A DNA stretch of 64,000 bases from Kyrpidia spormannii (GTDB taxonomy: Bacteria; Bacillota; Bacilli; Kyrpidiales; Kyrpidiaceae): the NCBI RefSeq assembly GCF_002804065.1, contig NZ_CP024955.1, positions 3,162,001 to 3,226,000 on the forward strand, in the 5' to 3' direction. Position 1 is the stretch's first letter. Every line of letters starts with the position of its first letter. The notes beneath the pieces are model-generated. The model did no database searches. It was given only the letters and a program-made list of their open reading frames with translations, and was not told where the DNA came from. Shown here in pieces: positions 26,031-36,358 of this stretch. Both the position numbers and the translations under genes were made by a program.

Positions 26031-27664
26031 CGTTTACCCCCCTTGACGGGCTCCGTCCGCGGCCGGTACCGGAAGAGGATCGACACAGCCGCCCCGAACA
26101 GGACCCACACCACCCCCGAAAGCCCGATCACCGAGTCGTTGACAAGACCCTGCACCAGCCAGGCCACCCAGGCCGCGAAAAGTGGCACCAACAACCGCAC
26201 CGCCTGCCCGGGCAGGATCCGCCGCCAAAGCGTGGCCACCATGCGCCAGGCGTGCAGCGCAAACAACGCGAGCAGCGCCACAAGGGCCGGCACCCCCGCC
26301 CCGAAAGCCCAGGCCAGATACATGTTGTGGGGCTTGTCCACGATAATGTTATAATCGTGCAAATTGCTGTTCTTGGCCGGATCGTCCTGGGGAAAATAAA
26401 ACATGAAGGTATCCATGCCGTGTCCCAGCCAAGGGGAGTCGGCGATCATCGACACCGCCCACTTCCAGATGTACAGCCGTCCGCTCCCGGCTCCGGTCTC
26501 GGCGGGAGGCAGGTAGATACCATCCGGAGCATTGGGCTTCGGCCCCCCGGCCGGCTGGCCCGCGGCCGCCTCACCTCCGGCTGCCTGGGCGGACCCCGCC
26601 TTCATCGGAGATGCCCCCTGTTCCGCCGCCACCGCCCGTGGATAACCCGCCTCTAAAAGACCCGAGGCGCCCGGCGCCCCCCGCTGCTCCAATCCGCCGA
26701 GATTCACAAAAGTCCCGATGGTGTTCTCCCACACCGCCGGGTTGTGCGGACTCATGACGGCAAACACCCCAACGAAAGCCACCAGGGGCACGGCAAAGCC
26801 TAGCCACCCCCGCCGGGGGCGCAGCCGCAAGCCCGCCACCGCCAACACCACGAGGATGCCCACCAAGGTCGCGAATCCGCTGGTGGAGGTGGAGGCAAGA
26901 ACGGCGGCAAAAGAAATCACCGCCAGCACCACGTCGACAACCCACCGGGACCACCGGCCGCCGTCCCACATCGCCCGGGCCCAAAACAGGGCGGTGGTCA
27001 CCGCCGCAAACCCGCTGAGATAGTTCGGGTTGGCCAGGGAGGTGACCAGATACCCCGTCGTGTGTTCGGACCCCGGCCCCGGCGGCACGATCAACGCCCG
27101 GAACCAAGGGATTTGGAACATGTCGTGTCCATAAAAATACATCAGCGAAATGAGGACGTTCACCACCACCGGAACCGCCAGACCGTACATGAGCAGCTCC
27201 ACCCGCCGGTCGGTGTACTCCGTATTCGCCGCAATGAGGAAAAGGGCAAAATAACACAGGTAGGTCAAAGTCCCTTCAAATCGGCTGGGATCGCCCCCCA
27301 GGGCCAGGAACATATACGGTGCGGCCAGGCCTGAAGCCAAGAAAAGCACAAAGGCGACGGCCAGTGGCGGATTTATGTACCCCGGGCGGATCTCGTAGCG
27401 CCCTTTGGTCATTTTGTAGAGAAAGAAGGCCGCCACAACCACCGTCACAACCAGCAGAAAGACGTATTTATAATAGTTGAACACATCCCCCTTGCCGCCG
27501 GTGCCCATCGCCCCGGGATACAGCACCGGGCTGATGAACAGAAACGCTTTCACCCGCATGATAATAGGCGCCAGCGCCACAAAAACGATCAAAATTCCCG
27601 CAACCCATCGGTCCACCTTTTGTTGGGTTTCCAAGTGGACCGACCGGAGAAGTGCACGACTCAC
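26027..27664 (-). CDS. O-antigen ligase / Wzy-type polymerase
   Basis: This 545-residue membrane protein has about 12 helices and the large periplasm-side loop typical of Wzy_C (O-antigen ligase) proteins. Conserved features include TGYLVTSLANPNYLSGFAA, STSTSGFATLVGI, WAVSMIADSPWLGHGMDTF and DKPHNMYLAWAFGAG, the last with the family His. The loop has a Gly/Ala/Pro-rich low-complexity insert (around AQAAGGEAAAGQPAGGPKP). The GTG at 27664 with GAGGTGA eight bases upstream is chosen; a longer frame overlaps the TPR gene completely and is spurious. It likely joins or ligates glycan units made by this cluster. Confidence 0.8.
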   Translation of the reverse strand: MSRALLRSVHLETQQKVDRWVAGILIVFVALAPIIMRVKAFLFISPVLYPGAMGTGGKGDVFNYYKYVFLLVVTVVVAAFFLYKMTKGRYEIRPGYINPPLAVAFVLFLASGLAAPYMFLALGGDPSRFEGTLTYLCYFALFLIAANTEYTDRRVELLMYGLAVPVVVNVLISLMYFYGHDMFQIPWFRALIVPPGPGSEHTTGYLVTSLANPNYLSGFAAVTTALFWARAMWDGGRWSRWVVDVVLAVISFAAVLASTSTSGFATLVGILVVLAVAGLRLRPRRGWLGFAVPLVAFVGVFAVMSPHNPAVWENTIGTFVNLGGLEQRGAPGASGLLEAGYPRAVAAEQGASPMKAGSAQAAGGEAAAGQPAGGPKPNAPDGIYLPPAETGAGSGRLYIWKWAVSMIADSPWLGHGMDTFMFYFPQDDPAKNSNLHDYNIIVDKPHNMYLAWAFGAGVPALVALLALFALHAWRMVATLWRRILPGQAVRLLVPLFAAWVAWLVQGLVNDSVIGLSGVVWVLFGAAVSILFRYRPRTEPVKGGKR

Positions 27665-27780
27665 CCGCTTTTTCACCTCTTCCCGATCCGCGTTCCGGCT
27701 GATGCGGGGTACTCGCGACGCCGTGCCCCTTGACGTCCCCGCGTGTCGACTTATCCAAGGCCGGGCCCGATCCCCGCCCT

Positions 27781-28290
27781 CTATGGCTTGGCCCGGGCCT
27801 GGGCTTCTTTCGCCTGGATCTTGTCCAGCCACGACTTCGCTTCCTTCGCCAGATCGGTGCCGCCGTTCAGCGACACGCTGCGCTCCAGATACTCCTTCGC
27901 CCGGGCGAGATCCCCTTTGGCGTACAGCAGTTCTCCATACTGGGTCACGTACAGTTGGTCGTTCAGCAAAAAGGGCCGCTGCTCCCTCGCCTTGGTGAAG
28001 TATTGATCCGCCAAGTCGTAGTTTTTCAGTCCGAATTGGCAAATTCCATAGTTCCACAACGCCATGAAGCTGTGCGGCTGGGCCTCGACCACTTTCTTCA
28101 GCAGCGGTTCCGCCTGGGCGTACTGCTGCTGTTGCATCAGGGTCTGGGACTGTTGAAACGCCTGGAATGTCTTGAGAAATTGTTTGTTCTGGTCCGAGGC
28201 GATATTGTACCCGATCAACAGCCCCACCACAGCCGCCGCGGCCAGCACGTACACCACGGCATTTCTCACCGCTCCGGTTATCGCCGCCAT
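27781..28290 (-). CDS. Membrane-anchored TPR protein
   Basis: This 169-residue protein has one N-terminal membrane helix (AVVYVLAAAAVVGLLIGYNI). Tetratricopeptide repeats follow, including YAQAEPLLKKVVEAQPHSFM, YDLADQYFTKAREQRPFLL and LARAKEYLERSVSLNGGTD. TPR anchors next to Wzy-type polymerases often act as scaffolds, and the gene lies just upstream of the O-antigen ligase in the same direction. The start at 28290 follows a G-rich ribosome site. Its partners are unknown. Confidence 0.75.
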   Translation of the reverse strand: MAAITGAVRNAVVYVLAAAAVVGLLIGYNIASDQNKQFLKTFQAFQQSQTLMQQQQYAQAEPLLKKVVEAQPHSFMALWNYGICQFGLKNYDLADQYFTKAREQRPFLLNDQLYVTQYGELLYAKGDLARAKEYLERSVSLNGGTDLAKEAKSWLDKIQAKEAQARAKP

Positions 28291-28443
28291 CCCCCACCCC
28301 CCTCATCCACCACCGATTCTATTGAACTTTCCCAGCTCCGTAAAGGGTGGATGGGCCCGGTCGGCCCCATGCGGCACCCCGAAGCAACAAAGCGGCCGCC
28401 GCCCGTCCCCGCGGACCGGCGACAACCGCTTCATCGCCAAGGC

Positions 28444-31400
28444 TCACGCCTCGGCCTCCCGCTTCCGGCGGCCGAAAACCCGCCCCAACCGGCGCCGGAT
28501 CCAGTGGCCGAAATCGTCAAAGAGGGTGTACACCACAGGCACCAGCACCAGGGTCACCAGCGTCGACACCGTGAGCCCGAAGGCCACCACCGTGGCCATG
28601 GGCGCCTGGGCCTCTGCCCCTTCGCCGTATCCGATCACCAACGGCAGCATGGCCAACACCGTGGTGGCGGTGGTCATCAGGATCGGGCGCAGCCGGATCG
28701 GGCCCGCCTGCTCAATGGCGTCGTTGCGCGCCAACCCCCGCTTGCGTAACTGGTTGATATAGTCCACCAGCACGATGGCGTTGTTCACCACGATCCCGAT
28801 CACCATGATCATGCCGGTCAGCGCATCAATGCTCAGCGCCCGGTGGGTCACCACCAGCCCCAAAGCCGCCCCGATGAAAGTCGGGGGCAGGGAGAACATG
28901 ATGATAAAGGGACTGAACAGGGACTCGAACTGACTCGCCATGACCATGTAGACGAACACGATGGCCAGAGGCATCGCCAACCCGAGACTCCGGAACGAGT
29001 CGTTCAGGTCATTGGCCTGGCCGCCGAGCTGCACCGTATAACCGTCGGGCAGCGGAAGTTCCTGCAGCTTTGCCGTCACCGCCTGCTGGGCGTTCCCCAG
29101 GGGCACGTTGAACAACTCCGCTGATACGGTGACCGTCCGGTTCTGGTTGACCCGGGTGATGGTCGCCGGCCCCACCCCCGGCACGATCTTCGCCACGTCC
29201 CCCAGGGCCACCTGGCCCCCGGTGGGAGTTGCGATCATGATCTGGCTGAGGTTCGAATACTGCCGGGTGAAGGAGTCCGGGTATTTCACCAGCACGTCGA
29301 TGGACGCATCCGCTGCCCGGTACTGTGTGGCCACATTCCCCGCCGACGCCGTCCTCACCGCGGAGACAATGCTCCCCACCGACAGCCCGTACTGGGCCGC
29401 CCGCTGCCGGTCGACCAGGATTTGGAATTGCGGCACCTGGCGGTCCAGAGAGCTCTGGATATTCCGCAGGCCCGGCACCGCGGAAAGCGCTTTTTGCACC
29501 TCATCGCTCAGTTGTTGTAACACCGCGACATCCGGTCCGGAGATCTGAACCTGAATGGGGGCGCCCCCCGCCCCAATCTGGGGCCCGGCCCCGGCGCTCA
29601 CGGTGATTCTTGCGCCGGGAATGCGGGACACCTCCTGGCGGAGTTGCTCCATCACCTGTTCGGTGGACCGGTGCCGCTCGGCCAGAGGCTTGAGTTCCAC
29701 CTGCAGGTTCGCCCGGTCGGTGGAAGCGGCGGCGCCAAAGCCCATCTGCCCCCCGCCGCCGAGCTGGGTGAACACCCGATCGACCTCCGGAATCCTGTGG
29801 AGAACGGTTTCGACCTGGGTCGCCACCCGATCCGTCGTTTGCAGATTGGTGCCCGTGCCCGTTTCAATGGAAACCCGAAACTGCCCGTTGTCCACGGTGG
29901 GCGTCAGCTCGAATCCGATCAAGGGCACCATGGCGACACTCGCCACAAAGAGTGCCAGGGTCGCGGCAATCACCGTTTTGCGATGTCCCAGCGCCCAGCG
30001 GAGCAGGTGCCCGTACCCCCGATTCAGGGTCTGAATCCCCCGGCCGAAGGCCGCCACCGGGTTCCACCGGGCCGCCCGGCGAAGTTCCTCCTCCTCGTTC
30101 ATCTCGGGAATCCACCGCGCCGCCAGCATGGGCACCAGCGTAAGGGCGCCGAACAATGCGGCGATATGGGAGAAGCTCACCGTCAGGGCAAGGGGGCCGA
30201 ACAACTGCTGGGCCAACCCCTGGGTGAAAGCGATGGGCAAAAACACCGCAATCTGCGACAGGGCCGATGCCATGACGGCGGTGCCCACCTCCGCCGTCCC
30301 CACCTTCGCCGCTTCCTTGGGGCCGGCACCCTCGCTCCGGTGGCGGAAGATACTTTCCAGCACCACCACGGCGAAGTCCACGAGGGACCCCAGTCCCAAG
30401 GCCAGACCCCCAAGAGTGATCACATTGATGGTCTGTCCGCTAAAATAGAGCAACGAAAAGGTGCTGATCACCGAGATGGGGATCACCACGGCGATGACCA
30501 GCGTGGTGCGCACCCGGCGCAAAAACAGATAGAGCACCACCACCGAAAACAGGGCCCCGAGCAGGGTGTGGTTGACAACGGTATCGATGGATTGTTTGAT
30601 AAACGTCGCCTGGTCAGAAATGACACTGAGTTTTACCGTCGGCGGCAAAAGCTTTTGCAAAGTGTCGAGCTCCTTCCGGACGTTGTCCGACACCTGGACG
30701 GTGTTGCCGTCCGACACTTTGTACACATCGATGCTCACACTCTGCTGCCCGTCGAGTCTGGCCGACTGAGTGACCTCGGCGAAGGTATCCTGGATGTCGG
30801 CGATGTCCCGCAGGTGCAGGACCGGAACCCCGGGAACGTCCCCGGCAGAGCCCGGGCCAGCGGCGCCGGACGGCGACCCGGAGAGATGGATGGGCACATC
30901 CCCAAGATCCTGGACCGATTGAAAATCCCCGATCACTCGCACCGTGACCCGCCGGGTGCCCTGGTCCACCACTCCGGCATCCGCCGACGTATTGTCCCCC
31001 TGAATGGCCTGAAGCACCTGATTGATCGAGATCCCGTAAGCCTGCATTTTGGCCGGATCCAGGACCACCTGGATCTGCCGCTGCCGCCCCCCGCTCACCG
31101 TGGCCGAAGCCACCCCGTTCACCCGGGACAGCCGGGGCTCCACCACATCCGACGCCAACCGCTGCAACTCGACAGGGTCCATCGGGCCGGACATTGCAAT
31201 GCTCAAGATCGGCATGCTGTTCGGGTCCAGCCGCATCACCTGGGGCGTGTCCGCCCCGTCGGGCAAAGCCTTTCGCACCCGATCCAGTTTGTCACGCATG
31301 TTGAGCATGGCCTGGTCGAGATTGACGCCATAGTTGAAATGCACCACGACCAAGGATCCGCCCTGTCGGGAGCTGGAATCGACCTCACTGACCCCCTGCA

Positions 31401-31620
31401 CCGTCGCCATGGCGGCCTCGATGGGCTTACTCACCTGCTGCTCCATCTCTTCCGGGGACGCTCCGTTCCAGGTCGTCGTCACCACCGCCACCGGAATGCT
31501 GAGGGTGGGGTAGAGATCCACCCGCAACAGCGGCAAGGCGATGCTTCCGAGCAGGATCAGCACCACCATGATCATGGAGATCGTGACCGGACGTTCTACC
31601 GAAAAATCCGCGATCTTCAT
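28444..31620 (-). CDS. RND efflux transporter, SwrC/AcrB type
   Basis: This 1058-residue RND pump has the two-fold layout of 12 helices and two large extracytoplasmic loops. It starts with FSVERPVTISMIMVVLILLG, and the porter domain has ASPEEMEQQVSKPIEAAM. The TM4 motif reads GSLVDFAVVVLES, keeping one Asp of the usual DD pair. GIVVNNAIVLVDYINQLRKR marks the second half. It resembles B. subtilis SwrC/YerP (surfactin and lipid export). The start overlaps the stop of its adaptor gene. The substrate is probably hydrophobic, but this cannot be read from the sequence. Confidence 0.9.
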   Translation of the reverse strand: MKIADFSVERPVTISMIMVVLILLGSIALPLLRVDLYPTLSIPVAVVTTTWNGASPEEMEQQVSKPIEAAMATVQGVSEVDSSSRQGGSLVVVHFNYGVNLDQAMLNMRDKLDRVRKALPDGADTPQVMRLDPNSMPILSIAMSGPMDPVELQRLASDVVEPRLSRVNGVASATVSGGRQRQIQVVLDPAKMQAYGISINQVLQAIQGDNTSADAGVVDQGTRRVTVRVIGDFQSVQDLGDVPIHLSGSPSGAAGPGSAGDVPGVPVLHLRDIADIQDTFAEVTQSARLDGQQSVSIDVYKVSDGNTVQVSDNVRKELDTLQKLLPPTVKLSVISDQATFIKQSIDTVVNHTLLGALFSVVVLYLFLRRVRTTLVIAVVIPISVISTFSLLYFSGQTINVITLGGLALGLGSLVDFAVVVLESIFRHRSEGAGPKEAAKVGTAEVGTAVMASALSQIAVFLPIAFTQGLAQQLFGPLALTVSFSHIAALFGALTLVPMLAARWIPEMNEEEELRRAARWNPVAAFGRGIQTLNRGYGHLLRWALGHRKTVIAATLALFVASVAMVPLIGFELTPTVDNGQFRVSIETGTGTNLQTTDRVATQVETVLHRIPEVDRVFTQLGGGGQMGFGAAASTDRANLQVELKPLAERHRSTEQVMEQLRQEVSRIPGARITVSAGAGPQIGAGGAPIQVQISGPDVAVLQQLSDEVQKALSAVPGLRNIQSSLDRQVPQFQILVDRQRAAQYGLSVGSIVSAVRTASAGNVATQYRAADASIDVLVKYPDSFTRQYSNLSQIMIATPTGGQVALGDVAKIVPGVGPATITRVNQNRTVTVSAELFNVPLGNAQQAVTAKLQELPLPDGYTVQLGGQANDLNDSFRSLGLAMPLAIVFVYMVMASQFESLFSPFIIMFSLPPTFIGAALGLVVTHRALSIDALTGMIMVIGIVVNNAIVLVDYINQLRKRGLARNDAIEQAGPIRLRPILMTTATTVLAMLPLVIGYGEGAEAQAPMATVVAFGLTVSTLVTLVLVPVVYTLFDDFGHWIRRRLGRVFGRRKREAEA

Positions 31621-33119
31621 GACAGGTTACCTCGCGCCCGATTGCTTTGATCCCATGAGGCCCACCCGTCCCAGGATGCCGAGGAGGAGGCGCCCATGAC
31701 AGCCGACGTCGCGCCACCGGCCGATGATCCGCGCGAAGACGCACCCGGCCCGCCGGGCGCGTGGCCGCCCTTGACCGGGCTGCCCGCGCCGCCAGAATTG
31801 TTCACCCCGCCGTTTGCGGCGGCGCCCGGAGTTCTCGCACCGGGACTCCCGTTGCCGCCCGAGGCGCCGCCCGAACCCGGTTGCACAATGGTCACCGCGG
31901 CGCCCTCGCCGAGCAGGTCCTGGCCGGAGATGACCAGCACATCCCCTTCTTTGAGGCCTTTCAGGACCTGGACGTGCTGGCTGTCCACCGCACCGACCTG
32001 GATCAAATGCTGGTGGGCCGTGTTATTCTCCACGGTGAAGACCTTCGGGCCATCCGGCGTCTCCACCATGGCCGAAGCCGGGATAACCAGCCCCCGGGCC
32101 GGGGTCAGCCCGTCGATCGTAACCTGGGCCACCATCCCGGGCTTGAGCCGTCCGTCCCCGTTCGGGATCTCCACCTCGGCGCCGTAGGATTTTGTGGTAT
32201 TATCCTCCACCGGATCGATCCTCGACAGGGTGCCCGACGCATCCATCCCCGCCGCCGGGACCTGCACCTTGACGGACATCCCGGCCTTGAGATCGTTGAT
32301 CCGGTTCTCCGGCACCTGGATCGTTACTTTGGCCGGATTGATCTGTGCGATGGTGACCACCGACGACTGCGGGCCGGCAAACTCCCCGGGCTCTACGTCC
32401 CGGGAGGCCACCACCCCGGCAACAGGCGAGGTGACCGTGGCCTCGGCCAACTGGCTCTGCAGGGTGGCAAGGGCCGTCTGGGCCTGATTCACCTGGGCCT
32501 GGGCCACTTTAATCCCATCCTGGTTGAGCGGATTGCCCCCCGGAGCCGCGGTCTGCACCTGTTGGAGCGCCGCGTCATACGCCGCCTGTTTGGTCTGCAG
32601 AGTCACCGATGCGGCATCGAGCTGCTGCTGGGAGGCCGCGCCGGCATCAAACAGATTTTTCGTGCGCTCATAATTAGTCTTTGCATCATCCAGGGCCACT
32701 TTGGCCTGGGTCAAGGCAGAGTTCGCCTGGGTGTACCCGTTTTGGGCATCCGAGCGGGCCTTGTTCAGTTGGGCCTCGGCGACCTGGAGCGCCGCCTGCT
32801 GTTGGGCAATCTGATGCTCCAGATCGCTGGTGTCGATCCTGGCCAGGGCTTGTCCGGCGGCCACCGCGTCTCCGGCCTTCACCAGGACTGCGGCGACTTT
32901 CCCGGATAGCTTTGGCGCCACTTTGGTCACTGCGGTCGCCTGGACCTGTCCGGTCAGGGTGAGGCTCCCCCCGACATCCCCCATCCGGACCACTGTAGTT
33001 TCGACGGGGATCGGTTTAGCTTGGCGCGTGGCGGCAGGCTTGCCCCCAGCGCACCCCGCGAGGGGCGCGCCCAGGACAAGGGCCGCAACCAGCGTGAGTG
33101 CGAGGCGGTGTGGTCTCAT
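31617..33119 (-). CDS. RND-type membrane fusion lipoprotein (HlyD/AcrA family)
   Basis: This 500-residue adaptor has a lipobox (APLAGCAGG) giving an acylated Cys near residue 23. A lipoyl half-motif (GKVAAVLVKAGDAVAAGQAL), a long coiled-coil hairpin rich in Gln/Ala (about 95-190), the second lipoyl half (VTSPVAGVVASRDVEPGEF) and a beta-barrel follow. The C-terminus is an unusual Gly/Ser/Ala-rich tail of about 75 residues. Its stop overlaps the RND pump start, so the two form one complex. A hairpin this long normally docks onto a TolC-type duct. Confidence 0.85.
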   Translation of the reverse strand: MRPHRLALTLVAALVLGAPLAGCAGGKPAATRQAKPIPVETTVVRMGDVGGSLTLTGQVQATAVTKVAPKLSGKVAAVLVKAGDAVAAGQALARIDTSDLEHQIAQQQAALQVAEAQLNKARSDAQNGYTQANSALTQAKVALDDAKTNYERTKNLFDAGAASQQQLDAASVTLQTKQAAYDAALQQVQTAAPGGNPLNQDGIKVAQAQVNQAQTALATLQSQLAEATVTSPVAGVVASRDVEPGEFAGPQSSVVTIAQINPAKVTIQVPENRINDLKAGMSVKVQVPAAGMDASGTLSRIDPVEDNTTKSYGAEVEIPNGDGRLKPGMVAQVTIDGLTPARGLVIPASAMVETPDGPKVFTVENNTAHQHLIQVGAVDSQHVQVLKGLKEGDVLVISGQDLLGEGAAVTIVQPGSGGASGGNGSPGARTPGAAANGGVNNSGGAGSPVKGGHAPGGPGASSRGSSAGGATSAVMGASSSASWDGWASWDQSNRARGNLS

Positions 33120-33389
33120 TATTCTCCTCCCTCGAGGACGGTTTTCTTCCCGGAATTGGCGTACCTCTGACGATGCACGAGCGGAGATGCGCCGCCCGCG
33201 GCCCCGAACGGGTGCCCGGCGAAGGTCCGGGCTCCGCTCCCGACCCGATCAAGAGGCCGGCGGCGCCGCACCCCCGCGCCGCCTCCGTGACGAGGCGGGC
33301 GAGGCTGCATCTGAGGCCATTGTATCGCCGGATTGTCGACGGGTTGTGAAAAACTCTTGAAGATCCTGTGGAGCACGACACCAAGTGCA

Positions 33390-35069
33390 TCATCCTTCAG
33401 CCTTCGCCGGAGCGGCCGAAGCCGCAGGGGAACCGGTGTGGGCCGGCTGGGCCTTCGGCCGGCTCCTCAGGAAGAAAATGAGCGGCAGGGCACAGAACAG
33501 CGGGATCGACGCCACCATGAACGTGTCGGCGACGGCCCGGGTCACCGCCTCCTTCTGGATGAGGCCCGCCAGGACCGCCGACGCTCCGCCCGCAGCTGTC
33601 GCCGGATCCAGCCCGGCCTGGCCCAGACCGGCACTGACCTGGGCCTGAAGCTGGGCGAAGGGCACCGAGTCGATGGTCACCCCGTCACTGATCCGGGACA
33701 ATTGCACCGCCGAACGCTGCTGGAGAATCGTGGTGAGCGCCGCGATGCCGAAGGAGGCGCTCACTTGGCGCACCATATTCCCGAGGCCGGACGCCCGGCC
33801 GATTGTATCGGGCGGCAGCGCGTTCATCCCGGAGGTGGTCAACGGCATCATCGAAAGACCGATCCCCAAACCCCGAAGGACCAAGACCCATGTCAGCCAG
33901 GAATTCGGCGTATCCAAGGCCAAATTGTGCAGATGATACGTCATGGCGGCCAGGAGCAGCACTCCCACGACCCCCAAAGGCACCGGGCCTATCTTGTCAA
34001 ATAATTTGCCGGAGACGGGCATCATCAGCGCCATGGCCAGAGCCTGGGGCATGAGGAGCAGTCCCGTGTCCATCGCCGACAGACCCTGGATATTCTCCAA
34101 GTACAGAGGTGTCAGAAACACCCCTCCGAACAGCCCCACCATCACGAGACTGGAGGTGATGGTGCTGATGGTGAAGGTCGGGTTCTTGAACAGCCGCAGG
34201 TCCACTAGGGGTTTGGCGGTGCCGAGCTCCACCCAGACCAGAAGGCTCAGGGCGGAGACGGCGATGAAGAAGAGACTGACAATGTAAAAGGACCCCCAGC
34301 CATCTTTTTGGCCGTCGCTGAGCGCCAGCAAAAGTGTCCCGGTGCCCACCATGGAGAGGATGAACCCCGCCGTGTCGAAACCGAGGTCTTTCTGGATCGG
34401 CGTTTCCCGCAGCAGGATCATCCCGAATAGGGCGGCGAGCAGTCCAAAGGGTACGTTGACCAGAAACAGCAGGTGCCAGGAAAAATATTGAATCAAGTAG
34501 CCTCCAAAAGTCGGGCCCACGGCGGGCGCGGCCATGGACGCGATCCCCCAGATTCCCAGCGCTAGGCCGATCTGGTGCCTGGGAATGATCTTGTAGATGA
34601 TCGTCATGCTGAGAGGCATCAGCGTCCCGCCGGCCAACCCCTGCAAAATCCGGAAACCGATCAAGGCTGAAGTGCTCCATGCGACCGAGCACAGAAACGA
34701 CGCCGCGACAAAGAGCAGAACGGAGATCAAATAGGATTTTTTGTAGCCGAACCGGTCACCGAGAAAACCACTCAGGGGCACCACCATGGCCGAAGCCAGG
34801 GTGTAGCCGGTCAGCACCCACTGGATCTGGTCCGTGGAGGCCCCGAAAAAATTCGCGAGTTGGGGCAGGGCGACGTTAATCAGGCTGTTGTTGAGGATCG
34901 CCATAAAGGCCCCGAGGATGATGACGACCAGAGCCAGCCACTGGGCCTCCACGACCTCATCGGGGGCGGCCGGCCCTCCGGACCCGGCCCCGGGACCCGG
35001 GCGATCCCCGGCGCCAGCCGCCGGGCCGCCTGGACCGCCCGGCTGCGCGACCACGTCCTCCCGGCTCAC
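33390..35069 (-). CDS. emrB: MFS drug transporter, EmrB/DHA2 family (14 helices)
   Basis: This 559-residue protein has a Gly/Pro-rich N-terminal tail and then 14 predicted helices. Motif A is GFLGDRFGYKKSYLI, motif D1 LNNSLINVALPQLANFFG, and motif C-like segments include AMAAPAVGPTFGGYL. This is the DHA2 proton-drug antiporter layout of EmrB. Its start overlaps the HlyD-type gene upstream by four bases, as in emrAB operons. A second, shorter EmrA-like gene lies one gene further upstream. Confidence 0.9.
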   Translation of the reverse strand: MSREDVVAQPGGPGGPAAGAGDRPGPGAGSGGPAAPDEVVEAQWLALVVIILGAFMAILNNSLINVALPQLANFFGASTDQIQWVLTGYTLASAMVVPLSGFLGDRFGYKKSYLISVLLFVAASFLCSVAWSTSALIGFRILQGLAGGTLMPLSMTIIYKIIPRHQIGLALGIWGIASMAAPAVGPTFGGYLIQYFSWHLLFLVNVPFGLLAALFGMILLRETPIQKDLGFDTAGFILSMVGTGTLLLALSDGQKDGWGSFYIVSLFFIAVSALSLLVWVELGTAKPLVDLRLFKNPTFTISTITSSLVMVGLFGGVFLTPLYLENIQGLSAMDTGLLLMPQALAMALMMPVSGKLFDKIGPVPLGVVGVLLLAAMTYHLHNLALDTPNSWLTWVLVLRGLGIGLSMMPLTTSGMNALPPDTIGRASGLGNMVRQVSASFGIAALTTILQQRSAVQLSRISDGVTIDSVPFAQLQAQVSAGLGQAGLDPATAAGGASAVLAGLIQKEAVTRAVADTFMVASIPLFCALPLIFFLRSRPKAQPAHTGSPAASAAPAKAEG

Positions 35070-36346
35070 GGGGTCTTCCCTCCCTGCACCTGGACCTGGG
35101 CGCCGTCTTTGAGGTCGGCCGGGGGCTGAATGACCAGCTTGTCGCCGATGTTCACCCCGGACGCGGCGATAAACCAGTTGTTGTCTTTCTGCTTCCCTTG
35201 CACCGCCACGCGACGAGCCTTGTCGCCTTCCAGTTTGAAGACTGCCGTTTGGCCACCCTGCTTGACCAAGGTGCTCACCGGGATCTCCACCCCGGCCTCG
35301 CCGCCGGCAAAGGTCACGTCCGCCACCATCCCCGCCCGGAGCTGGCCGCCCGAGTTGGGCACCGTGACTTCCACCGGGAAGGTGTTGTTGTTTTGATCGG
35401 ACACAGGGCTGAGGAAGGTGATCGTCCCGGTGAAGATCTGATCCCCCAGTTCGGCCACGTGCACCGCCACCGTCTGGCCGGTGTGAAGCCCGGGCAAAAG
35501 GGTCTGGGGCACACTGGCGTCCACCTTCACCGTGTCGAGATTCACCAGGGTCATCAGGGGCACCCCCGGGGCCGCCATCTCCCCCGGATTGATGTTTTTC
35601 GACGCGACCACTCCGTCCATGGGCGCGGTGATCTTCGTGTTCGCCAGGTTATTCTGCGCCGCCTGCAGCGCGGCCTGGGCCTGGTTCACCGCCCCCCGGG
35701 CCTGGTCGACCTGGGCTTTCAGCGCCGCGATGGTGTTCGCCGTGGCCCCGGCCTGGGCCAGACTGAGCTGGGCTTTGGCCTGATCCAGTGCCCCCTTGGC
35801 CTGGGCCAACCCGAGCTGGGCCTGATCCAGCGCCGACTGGGGTGCGGCCCCGGCGTTAAACAGGTTTTGCGTGCGGGTCAGGTTCTCCTGGGCGGTGTCA
35901 TACGCCGCCTGAGCCTGCTCCACCGCCGCCTGGAGCTGTTGAATCTGTTGCTCCCGGGCGCCGGCAAGGGTGTCGGCCAGCTTCGCCTGGGCGGCGGCGA
36001 GTCCAGCCTGGGCCTGTTCCACCCCGGCCTGGGCCTGGTTGACAGCGGCGGTATAGTCGGTGGGATCGAGCTCCACCAGGACCTGCCCCTTATGTACCCG
36101 GGACCCCTCGGTCACATGAACCGCCGTCACCCTTGCCCCCAATTTCGAGGACACCTGCACGGAATCGGCCGCCGCCACCTTGCCGGTCACCGTCTGGCCG
36201 CCGCCGGCCACGGTGAACACCTGGACCACGGGCCCGGTCAGCGCCGCCGGCGCCGATGTGGCACCGGAGCCGCAGCCGGAGAGCAACAGCAGCAGCGCGG
36301 AAGAGGCGGCGATGAACAAACCAAGGTTCTTCGGACCTCTTTTCAT
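35066..36346 (-). CDS. HlyD/MFP adaptor lipoprotein
   Basis: This 426-residue adaptor has lipobox LLLLLSGCGSG, N-terminal lipoyl half (GARVTAVHVTEGSRVHKGQV) and a very regular Ala/Gln-rich coiled-coil hairpin (about 95-225) with NLFNAGAAPQSALDQAQLGL at its tip. ITAPMDGVVASKNINPGEM is the second lipoyl half, followed by beta-barrel and membrane-proximal domains. It lies between a short EmrA-like gene and emrB with a 4-bp overlap. The hairpin tip resembles RND/MacA-type adaptors more than EmrA, so it may link the MFS pump to the TolC-like protein upstream. Confidence 0.85.
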   Translation of the reverse strand: MKRGPKNLGLFIAASSALLLLLSGCGSGATSAPAALTGPVVQVFTVAGGGQTVTGKVAAADSVQVSSKLGARVTAVHVTEGSRVHKGQVLVELDPTDYTAAVNQAQAGVEQAQAGLAAAQAKLADTLAGAREQQIQQLQAAVEQAQAAYDTAQENLTRTQNLFNAGAAPQSALDQAQLGLAQAKGALDQAKAQLSLAQAGATANTIAALKAQVDQARGAVNQAQAALQAAQNNLANTKITAPMDGVVASKNINPGEMAAPGVPLMTLVNLDTVKVDASVPQTLLPGLHTGQTVAVHVAELGDQIFTGTITFLSPVSDQNNNTFPVEVTVPNSGGQLRAGMVADVTFAGGEAGVEIPVSTLVKQGGQTAVFKLEGDKARRVAVQGKQKDNNWFIAASGVNIGDKLVIQPPADLKDGAQVQVQGGKTP

Positions 36347-36358
36347 CCCGTCCCCCTC

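Noticed and set aside
27665-28306. N-terminal extension of the O-antigen ligase frame over the TPR gene
   Set aside because: The extension is low-complexity, lies fully over a convincing TPR gene, and a GTG with a good ribosome site sits at 27664.
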